Source: Streptomyces rubradiris
GTDB lineage: Bacteria > Actinomycetota > Actinomycetes > Streptomycetales > Streptomycetaceae
Length of the DNA: 64,000 nucleotides
Direction of reading: 5' to 3'
Assembly: GCF_016860525.1 (NCBI RefSeq)
Contig: NZ_BNEA01000015.1
Span: 4,856,001 to 4,920,000, forward strand
The notes beneath the pieces were generated by a model, which was not told the DNA's origin, did not search any database, and saw only the letters and a list, made by a program, of their open reading frames with translations. Positions 56,292-64,000 of this stretch are shown one piece after another; position 1 is the first letter of the stretch, and each line of letters begins with the position of its first letter. A program made the position numbers and the translations under genes.

Positions 56292-56469
56292 TCTGACCTC
56301 GGGCCCCCCGCCCACGCCTGCCACGGGCCCCGCCCGCCCCACCGCCGGTCCCGGCAGTCCCGTCGGCGGGGCGGGAGTACCCGGCGTCTGAGTGGGCAGA
56401 CCCGTCGGCGCCGGGAACGCAAGCGGCAGCGCCGGCCGAGCAGCGCACGTACGGAGACAGAGAAGACAC

Positions 56470-57621
56470 ATGGACCGCCTCGACAACACCATCCGCCCCT
56501 ACGCCTGGGGTTCCCCCACCGCCATCCCGCAGCTCCTGGGGGTCGAGCCGACCGGCGAACCCCAGGCGGAGATGTGGATGGGCGCACACCCGGGCGCCCC
56601 GTCGCGCACCTCCCGCGGCCCCCTCGTCGAGGTCATCGAGGCCGACCCGGAGCGGGAACTGGGCGCCCGCGCGGTCGCCAGGTTCGGCCCCCGGCTGCCG
56701 TTCCTGCTCAAGCTCCTCGCGGCCGGCGCGCCCCTGTCCCTCCAGGTGCACCCGGACCTGGAGCAGGCCAGGGCGGGGTACGCCGACGAGGAGCGGCGCG
56801 GCGTCCCGGCCGACGCCCCGCACCGCAACTACAAGGACGCCAACCACAAGCCCGAACTGATCTGCGCGCTCACCGAGTTCGACGGCCTGTGCGGCTTCCG
56901 CGACCCCGTCCAGGCCGCCGGCCTGCTCGACGGGCTCGGCGTCGACTCCCTCAAGCCGTACGTCGACCTGCTGCACGCCCACCCCGAGGACGCGGCCCTG
57001 CGCGAGGTCCTCACCGCCGTCCTCACCGCAGACCCGGAGGAGATGGCCCACACGGTCGCCGAGGCCACCGCCGCCTGCGTCCGCCTCGGCGGCGCCTACG
57101 CCCCCTACGCCGACATCGCCCACCACTACCCCGGCGACCCCGGCGTGATCGCGGCGATGCTCCTCAACCACGTCCGGCTGCAGCCGGGCGAGGCCCTGTA
57201 CCTCGGCGCCGGCATCCCGCACGCCTACCTCAACGGCCTCGGCGTGGAGATCATGGCCAACTCCGACAACGTCCTGCGCTGCGGTCTCACCCCCAAGCAC
57301 GTCGATGTCCCCGAACTGCTGCGGATCGTCCGCTTCGAACCGAGCGACCCGGGCGTGCTGCGCCCGGAGGCATCCCCGGAGGGCGAAGAGGTATACGAGA
57401 CGCCGACCGACGAGTTCCGGCTCTCCCGCTTCGTCCTGCCCGAGGGCGGCACCGCCCGCGACCTCACCCGCGCCACCCCGCAGATCCTGCTCTGCACGGC
57501 CGGGACCGTCCGGGCGGGCGAGCACGAGCTGGGACCCGGCCAGTCGGTCTTCGTCCCGGCCGGCGAACCGGCGGAGATCTCCGGCGCGGGCACCATTTTC
57601 CGCGCCACCGTGGTCGCCTGA
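56470..57621 (+). CDS. manA: Mannose-6-phosphate isomerase, class I
   Basis: A 383-residue zinc enzyme that interconverts fructose-6- and mannose-6-phosphate. Signatures: NTIRPYAWGSPTAIPQLLG, AEMWMGAHPGAPS, PLSLQVHPD (zinc Gln/His), NYKDANHKPELICALTEFDGLCGF (zinc Glu), YLGAGIPHAYLNGLGVEIMANSDNVLRCGLTPKHVD with the zinc His and catalytic Arg, and a C-terminal cupin. ATG 56470 fits the conserved N-terminus. With manB and manC it completes GDP-mannose synthesis in this window. Confidence 0.96.
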   Translation: MDRLDNTIRPYAWGSPTAIPQLLGVEPTGEPQAEMWMGAHPGAPSRTSRGPLVEVIEADPERELGARAVARFGPRLPFLLKLLAAGAPLSLQVHPDLEQARAGYADEERRGVPADAPHRNYKDANHKPELICALTEFDGLCGFRDPVQAAGLLDGLGVDSLKPYVDLLHAHPEDAALREVLTAVLTADPEEMAHTVAEATAACVRLGGAYAPYADIAHHYPGDPGVIAAMLLNHVRLQPGEALYLGAGIPHAYLNGLGVEIMANSDNVLRCGLTPKHVDVPELLRIVRFEPSDPGVLRPEASPEGEEVYETPTDEFRLSRFVLPEGGTARDLTRATPQILLCTAGTVRAGEHELGPGQSVFVPAGEPAEISGAGTIFRATVVA

Positions 57622-57668
57622 CCAGGGCTGTGGACAAGCGGTCGATCATATGACCGGGGCTGTGGATA
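57620..57668. repeat. 17-base direct repeat containing DnaA-box-like sites
   Basis: GACCAGGGCTGTGGACA (57620-57636) recurs as GACCGGGGCTGTGGATA (57652-57668), 15 of 17 identical, 32 bases apart (about three helix turns). Each contains a DnaA-box-like sequence; TGTGGACAA at 57629-57637 is the complement of the Streptomyces box TTGTCCACA. The unit lies upstream of the cation-efflux gene. Confidence 0.55.
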
Positions 57669-57793
57669 CCTGACGCGCCGGTGCCCGGCCGGGCTGCAAG
57701 AATGACCCACCGGCAAAGGCCGGGCAAAGCCGGGCACCCGTCCGGACGGACGGACAGTACGAGGCCGACAAAGGCGAAGGGGAACGCGGACAC

Positions 57794-58774
57794 ATGAGCG
57801 CGTCAGGCGGTACGAAGGCGATCGTGGCGGCACTCGGCGCCAATCTCGCGATCGCGGCAGCGAAGTTCGTGGCGTTCGCGTTCAGCGGCTCCTCCTCGAT
57901 GCTCGCCGAGGGCGTGCACTCGCTCGCCGACTCCGGCAACCAGTTCCTGCTGCTCCTCGGCGGCAAGAAGGCACAGCGCGAGGCTACCCCGCAGCACCCC
58001 TTCGGCTACGGCCGCGAGCGGTACATCTACGCCTTCCTGGTCTCGATCGTGCTGTTCTCCATCGGCGGCATGTTCGCCATCTACGAGGGCTACGAGAAGA
58101 TCAGCCACCCGCACGACCTGGAGCACTGGTACTGGCCGGTCGGCGTCCTCGTCTTCGCGATCATCGCCGAGAGCTTCTCCTTCCGCACGGCCATCAAGGA
58201 GTCCAACGCACTGCGCGGCAAGCTCTCCTGGAAGGAGTTCATCCGCCGCGCCAAGGCCCCAGAGCTGCCGGTCGTCCTGCTGGAGGACTTCGGCGCGCTC
58301 ATCGGTCTGGTCCTCGCCCTCGGCGGCGTCGGCCTCGCCCTGCTCACCGGCGACGGCGTCTGGGACGGCATCGGCACCCTCTGCATCGGCGTCCTGCTCG
58401 TCCTGATCGCCCTGGTCCTCGCCGTGGAGACCAAGTCGCTGCTGCTCGGCGAGGCCGCGGGCATCGAGGACGTCAAGAAGATCGAGGCCGCGATCGTCGA
58501 CGGCGACACGGTCACCCGCGTCATCCACATGCGCACGCTGCACCTCGGTCCCGAGGAGCTGCTGGTCGCCGCGAAGATCGCCGTCCAGCACGACGACACG
58601 GCCGCCGAGATCGCGACCGCCATCGACGCCGCCGAGGCCCGCATCCGCGCCGCCGTCCCGATCGCCCGCGTCATCTACCTGGAACCGGACATCTACAGCG
58701 AGGCCGAGGCCGCCAAGGGCCCGGACCCGAGCGCCACCCCGGGCGGCCCGAACCCCCACGCCGCCGGCCACTGA
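57794..58774 (+). CDS. Cation diffusion facilitator family transporter
   Basis: A 326-residue inner-membrane CDF protein that would export Zn(II)/Fe(II)/Mn(II) against protons. Helix 2 has SMLAEGVHSLADSGNQFLLLLG (metal-site HxxxD) and helix 5 has VVLLEDFGALIGLVLAL (ExxxD). A cytosolic modulation domain (IEAAIVDGDTVTRVIHMRTLHLGPEELLVAAKI) follows and a Pro/Gly/His tail ends it. The metal sites differ from the DxxxD form of typical zinc CDFs, so the metal is open. A DnaA-box-like direct repeat precedes the gene. It stands alone. Confidence 0.9.
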   Translation: MSASGGTKAIVAALGANLAIAAAKFVAFAFSGSSSMLAEGVHSLADSGNQFLLLLGGKKAQREATPQHPFGYGRERYIYAFLVSIVLFSIGGMFAIYEGYEKISHPHDLEHWYWPVGVLVFAIIAESFSFRTAIKESNALRGKLSWKEFIRRAKAPELPVVLLEDFGALIGLVLALGGVGLALLTGDGVWDGIGTLCIGVLLVLIALVLAVETKSLLLGEAAGIEDVKKIEAAIVDGDTVTRVIHMRTLHLGPEELLVAAKIAVQHDDTAAEIATAIDAAEARIRAAVPIARVIYLEPDIYSEAEAAKGPDPSATPGGPNPHAAGH

Positions 58775-60685
<1,911 letters not shown>

Positions 60686-60763
60686 GCCGGTTACCCCGTA
60701 GCCCGACCGCCGGGGGAGTGCGCCGGTGCACCGACGCACCCCTCCCGGCAGCAGGCTCTCCGA

Positions 60764-60798
60764 GGCAGGCCCCCGCACCCCCGTGCCGGGGGCCTGCC
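60764..60798 (+). terminator. Terminator of ahcY
   Basis: GGCAGGCCCCCGCAC pairs with GTGCCGGGGGCCTGCC, a 15-bp stem with one bulged C, followed by CCCTTT. It starts 78 bases after the stop. Confidence 0.85.
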
Positions 60799-60856
60799 CC
60801 TTTGGCCCCGACCCATGGCTTCCGGCCGGACCAGCCCGTCAAGACCCAGGACCCCC

Positions 60857-61471
60857 ATGCCCCGCGGCCGTTATTCGCTCCACGATCCGCACGATCACAC
60901 CCCCCTCGCGGAAGAGCACTTCCAGTGCGCCCCCGGCCCGTCCGGCTGGCGCTACGTCTCCCGGCTGACCGGCCCCGCCGGCGAGCACCGGGGCTCGGTC
61001 GACCTCGCCCTGGACGACCTCGGCCGCCCCCTACGCCTCGAACTGCACGCGGGCGACTGGCAGGTGCGCGGCGCCGCCCTCGACGGCGTCACCTGGGTCC
61101 GCACCGACCCCACCGGCCTCAATGCCACCGAAGGCAATGTGCGCGCCCACGCCTTCACCGGCACGTCCCCCGCGTTCCTCGTCGCCACCGCACGGCTCCT
61201 GCGCCTCACCCCCTCGTCCGTCGCGACCCGCGTACGCCTCGTCGCCTTCACCGACCCGGTCCTCGCCCCCCGCACCGTGGACCAGTCCTGGGCTCTGGTG
61301 AACAGCGAAGCACACGCCACTGACAACGGCCCCCTGACCGTGGACGAATACCAGGTCACAGCCCTGGACACCGGCGAACAGCACGCCGTCCACATCGCCG
61401 GCGACGTCGTCCTGGCCGCGCCCGGCATCGAGCTGGAGGACCTTCAGTCGCCGCCGTCGCGCTTCGACTGA
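60857..61471 (+). CDS. Conserved hypothetical protein
   Basis: A 204-residue protein I do not recognise. It starts MPRGRYSLHDPHDHTPLAEEHFQCAPGPSGWRYVSR and has a mostly beta pattern (SVDLALDDLGRPLRLELHAGDWQVRGAALDGVTWVRTDP, VTALDTGEQHAVHIAGDVVLAAPGIELEDL), compatible with a lipocalin-like or glycolipid-binding barrel. There is no signal peptide or membrane helix. ATG 60857 follows CCAGGA; an upstream in-frame ATG at 60815 lies just past the ahcY terminator and is less likely. It converges on the RDD gene. Function unknown. Confidence 0.75.
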   Translation: MPRGRYSLHDPHDHTPLAEEHFQCAPGPSGWRYVSRLTGPAGEHRGSVDLALDDLGRPLRLELHAGDWQVRGAALDGVTWVRTDPTGLNATEGNVRAHAFTGTSPAFLVATARLLRLTPSSVATRVRLVAFTDPVLAPRTVDQSWALVNSEAHATDNGPLTVDEYQVTALDTGEQHAVHIAGDVVLAAPGIELEDLQSPPSRFD

Positions 61472-61497
61472 CCCCGGCACTCACGGCCCCCGAGCAC

Positions 61498-62508
61498 CTA
61501 CGCGGGCGGCACGAACCCGGTGGCCGGCCGGCCGGTCGGCGGCTCGTCCCGCGACGGCCGGGCAGGGGCGGGCGGAACGGGCGCGGAGACCTCGGACGGG
61601 TACCCGCCGCCGTACTGAGGACTTCCCTGGGCCGGATGCGAGCCCCCGTACCGCGGGAGCTGGTCCTGCTGCGAGAGCTCAGGCCGGTAGGCGGCTGATG
61701 GGCCCGGCTGTGCCGGAGGCGGTGCGAAGCCGCCGAGACCACCGTTGCCGACGACCGGCCCCACGCCGAACGCCTGCCGGGCCTCGCGGGACTGCCGCTC
61801 GTGCACCACGGCCGCGAGAAACGCGGCCGGGGGCAGATCCGGCGGCACCGAAGCACCGGTACGCCCCGCGAGGTCGGCCGCCAGCCGCTGCCCCATGCCC
61901 GCCGACACCTGCGGATCGAGCTGTGGCATCCGGGTCAGGTACTGCCGGACGGCTAGCCACAGCCCGTCCGGCACCGCGGACAGATCCAGCCCGGCGAACC
62001 GCCCCACGAGCCACGGAGGCGGAGGCGGCACGAATCCCGTCCGCCCGGCGGGTATCCGCTCCCGGACCACCAGGGTGCCCGCGAACACATCGCCCAGCCG
62101 CCGCCCCCGCGCCGAGACCAGCGAGGCGATACAGGCCACCACGCCGAACGTCATCAGGATCTCGACGACCCCGATCGCGCCCCGCACCAGAGCGTGCCGG
62201 AACCGGATCGGCCCGCCGTCGTCCCGTACCACTCGCAGCCCGAACGCCAGCTTCCCCAGCGAACGTCCGTGGCTGAGCGTCTCCACCGCTATCGGCCCGC
62301 CGACCAGCACCAGCAGGAACGACGCGATCGACAGCGCCATCTGCGCGGCCTCGTCCAGCGAAGCCGTCGACGCCACCAGCACCATGACCACGACGAGGTA
62401 CGCGACCATCGCCACCACCAGGTCGAGCAGCACGGCGAGCGCCCTGCTCGGCAGCTTCGCGGGCCGCAGTTCGAGCGCCACCGCCTCGCCGGTCACCAGC
62501 TCACTCAC
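61498..62508 (-). CDS. RDD-family membrane protein
   Basis: A 336-residue protein. An RDD domain with three to four helices (PSRALAVLLDLVVAMVAYLVVVMVLVA with the Arg-Asp pair, FLLVLVGGPIAVETLSHGRSLGKLAFGLRVVRDDGGP, GAIGVVEILMTFGVVACIASLVSARGRRLGDVFAGTLVV) is followed by a soluble region. A Pro/Gln/Gly-rich tail with PQYGGGYPSEVSAPVPP ends it. RDD proteins are often transporters or compatibility factors of unknown substrate. GTG 62508 has AGGAC upstream. It is divergent from the SpoIIM gene, a pairing common in actinobacteria. Confidence 0.88.
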   Translation of the reverse strand: MSELVTGEAVALELRPAKLPSRALAVLLDLVVAMVAYLVVVMVLVASTASLDEAAQMALSIASFLLVLVGGPIAVETLSHGRSLGKLAFGLRVVRDDGGPIRFRHALVRGAIGVVEILMTFGVVACIASLVSARGRRLGDVFAGTLVVRERIPAGRTGFVPPPPPWLVGRFAGLDLSAVPDGLWLAVRQYLTRMPQLDPQVSAGMGQRLAADLAGRTGASVPPDLPPAAFLAAVVHERQSREARQAFGVGPVVGNGGLGGFAPPPAQPGPSAAYRPELSQQDQLPRYGGSHPAQGSPQYGGGYPSEVSAPVPPAPARPSRDEPPTGRPATGFVPPA

Positions 62509-62650
62509 GCCCGCCGTCCTTTCCTGGTCTGCCCCCTGAACCGCCAGTCTGCCAAGCTGAGGGCGCATCGCGCCGCAGTACGACAAGCTGACAGCAAGCA
62601 CGAGCATCCACGACGAGCCGTGGACACCAGCCGAGGAGCAGGCAGACCCG

Positions 62651-63658
62651 ATGGACCTGGACGTCTTCGTCTCCGTACACCGAGCCGAATGGGACCGGCT
62701 GGACGCGCTGCTCCGCCGCCGGCGCCGGCTCACCGGGGCCGAGGCGGACGAACTCGTCGCCCTCTACCAGCGCACGGCCACCCACCTCTCCCTCATCCAG
62801 TCCAGCGCGCCCGACCCGCACCTGACCGGACGGCTGAGCCGGCTCGTGGCACGCGCGCGCAGCACTGTCGCCGGCACCCGCCGCGCCTCATGGCGGGACG
62901 TCACACACTTCCTGGGCCAGGGCTTCCCGGCCGCCGTCTACCGCGCCCGCCACTGGTGGGTGCCCACGGCGCTCGTCTCCACCGCCGTCGCCATCCTGCT
63001 GGGCTGGTGGATCGGCACCCATCCCGAGGTGCAGTCGTCCATCGCGGCACCCAGCGAGCTGCGCGAGCTGACCCGGCCGGGCGGCGAGTACGAGACCTAC
63101 TACTCCAGTCATCCCGCGGCCTCCTTCGCCGCCCAGGTGTGGACGAACAACGCCCAGGCGGCGGCGATGTGCCTGGTCCTGGGCGTCTTCCTGGGCCTGC
63201 CCGTCCTGTGGATCCTCTTCCAGAACATGCTGAACCTGGGCGTGGGCTTCGGCCTGATGTCCTCCGCGGGCCGCCTCGACACCTTCCTCGGCCTGGTCCT
63301 CCCGCACGGCCTGCTGGAACTGACCGCGGTCTTCGTCGCCGCGGGTACGGGGCTGCGCCTGGGCTGGACGCTGATCGACCCCGGCCCGCGCACCCGGCGG
63401 GCCGCTCTGGCGGAGGAGGGGCGCGCGGCCATCGGCATGGCGATCGGCCTCGCCCTGGTCCTGCTCGTCTCGGGTGCCATCGAAGGCTTCGTCACCCCCT
63501 CCGACCTGCCCACCTGGGCCCGCATAGGCATCGGCGTCGTGGCCGAGCTCGCCTTTCTGGCCTACGTCTACGTACTCGGCGGCCGTGCGACACGCGCGGG
63601 GGAGACGGGCGATCTTGGGGCGACGGAGCGCAGCGCGTCCGTGCCCACGGCCGCCTGA
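62651..63658 (+). CDS. SpoIIM/DUF95-family membrane protein
   Basis: A 335-residue stage II sporulation protein M-like membrane protein. The N-terminal cytoplasmic helical region (MDLDVFVSVHRAEWDRLDALLRRRRRLTGAEADELVALYQRTATHLSLIQSSAP) is followed by about five helices. These include VPTALVSTAVAILLGWWIGTHP, AAAMCLVLGVFLGLPVLWILFQNMLNLGVGFG and the HGLLELTAVFVAAGTGLRLGW motif. In Bacillus, SpoIIM works in forespore engulfment. Actinobacterial versions are of unknown role. It lies directly upstream of an rRNA operon leader. Confidence 0.88.
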   Translation: MDLDVFVSVHRAEWDRLDALLRRRRRLTGAEADELVALYQRTATHLSLIQSSAPDPHLTGRLSRLVARARSTVAGTRRASWRDVTHFLGQGFPAAVYRARHWWVPTALVSTAVAILLGWWIGTHPEVQSSIAAPSELRELTRPGGEYETYYSSHPAASFAAQVWTNNAQAAAMCLVLGVFLGLPVLWILFQNMLNLGVGFGLMSSAGRLDTFLGLVLPHGLLELTAVFVAAGTGLRLGWTLIDPGPRTRRAALAEEGRAAIGMAIGLALVLLVSGAIEGFVTPSDLPTWARIGIGVVAELAFLAYVYVLGGRATRAGETGDLGATERSASVPTAA

Positions 63659-63721
63659 CTCCGGCGGATGTGCACTCACCCCCTCTGAGCTGCTAGTCTC
63701 CTCTTCGCCCCGCAAGAGCCG

Positions 63722-63750
63722 TTGACACGGAGGGAGTGGGGAGGTAGATT
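63722..63750 (+). promoter_or_regulatory. rRNA operon promoter, consensus
   Basis: TTGACA and TAGATT are separated by exactly 17 bases, a near-perfect housekeeping promoter. It lies 64 bases after the SpoIIM stop. A weaker TAGTCT -10 candidate at 63694 may be an earlier promoter of the same array. Confidence 0.8.
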
Positions 63751-63768
63751 CAATGAGTTGTCTGGAAC

Positions 63769-63797
63769 TGGACATCCGGCCAGGCAGTTGCTAGAAT
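63769..63797 (+). promoter_or_regulatory. Second rRNA operon promoter
   Basis: TGGACA and TAGAAT with a 17-base spacer lie 47 bases downstream of the first promoter. Tandem promoters with this spacing are typical of Streptomyces rRNA operons. Confidence 0.75.
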
Positions 63798-63892
63798 CTA
63801 CTTGATTGCTTCCAAGGGAGCCGTGAACGGCCTCCGGAAAAGCATCCTCCGAATACTCAGAAATGAGCGGCCGGTCAGATCGGCCAAGAACT

Positions 63893-63990
63893 TCTGATAA
63901 AGTCGGAACCGCCGGAAAGGGAAACGCGAGAGCGGGAACCTGGAAAGCACCGAGGAAATCGGATCGAGAAAAGATCTGATAGAGTCGGAA
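63893..63990 (+). repeat. Direct repeat in rRNA operon leader
   Basis: TCTGATAAAGTCGGAA (63893-63908) recurs as TCTGATAGAGTCGGAA (63975-63990), 15 of 16 identical and 82 bases apart. Each contains a TGATAnAGT extended -10-like sequence. They may be two further promoters or leader antitermination/processing repeats. The A-rich, purine-rich leader (GGAAAGGGAAACGCGAGAGCG) fits the start of an rRNA transcript; the 16S gene must lie just beyond the window. Confidence 0.75.
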
Positions 63991-64000
63991 ACGCAAGACC

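Overview
The window is chromosomal DNA from a high-GC actinomycete, almost certainly a Streptomyces. The evidence is the extreme third-position GC, many GTG starts and 4-base ATGA/GTGA overlaps, a WhiB developmental regulator, a SpoIIM-type protein, a SigB-like partner-switching module, five LytR-CpsA-Psr (LCP) proteins and an actinomycete-type rRNA promoter array at the right edge. I see no insertion sequence, prophage, CRISPR array, tRNA or rRNA body.

Left part (1-8.4 kb): a DUF4388-like/roadblock pair read leftwards, a frameshifted fold-type III PLP decarboxylase, and a rightward histidine-degradation operon (hutU, an M20 amidohydrolase, hutF, hutI). The M20 enzyme occupies the place expected for N-formylglutamate deformylase. 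Next (8.4-10.9 kb) is a stress-sigma partner-switching set: a SigB/SigI-type sigma factor, a divergent STAS anti-anti-sigma factor and a HATPase anti-sigma factor. A decayed minisatellite follows.

11.4-15.6 kb holds a compact four-gene cell-surface cluster: two paralogous secreted proteins with sortase-type tails (LPQTG and LAETG) flank two membrane-anchored Ig-like proteins, one of which looks neocarzinostatin-like. This is the best candidate in the window for an undescribed system. A POT peptide transporter, an OmpR-type two-component pair, GtrA, purK-purE-dipeptidase, and a tandem VOC pair with a divergent CGNR regulator over a repeated GGTAAC operator follow (15.7-24.7 kb). Then come UDP-glucose dehydrogenase, an acyl-CoA dehydrogenase and a 16-cysteine copper-storage protein.

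28-41.6 kb is an envelope-assembly region: five LCP phosphotransferases on the minus strand, a family 2 glycosyltransferase, a thioesterase, a secreted PGRP amidase and manC. 41.8-57.6 kb is a widely conserved actinobacterial block: AlkA-like glycosylase, F420 genes (cofE/fbiB, cofD/fbiA), cysteine dioxygenase, whiB, a giant membrane glycosyltransferase coupled to a secreted DUF5719 protein, a zincin-like protein, DUF3499, then manB, a Trm112-like protein, a SIS-domain protein and manA. With manC this gives a complete route from fructose-6-phosphate to GDP-mannose, beside machinery that could use mannose for envelope glycans.

The right end carries a cation-efflux transporter, ahcY, an unknown protein, an RDD membrane protein, SpoIIM and the tandem promoters and leader of an rRNA operon that continues beyond the window. 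Most gene ends are marked by strong GC-rich hairpins without T-tracts. Assignments come from reading the translated sequence and from family knowledge; no database search was run.
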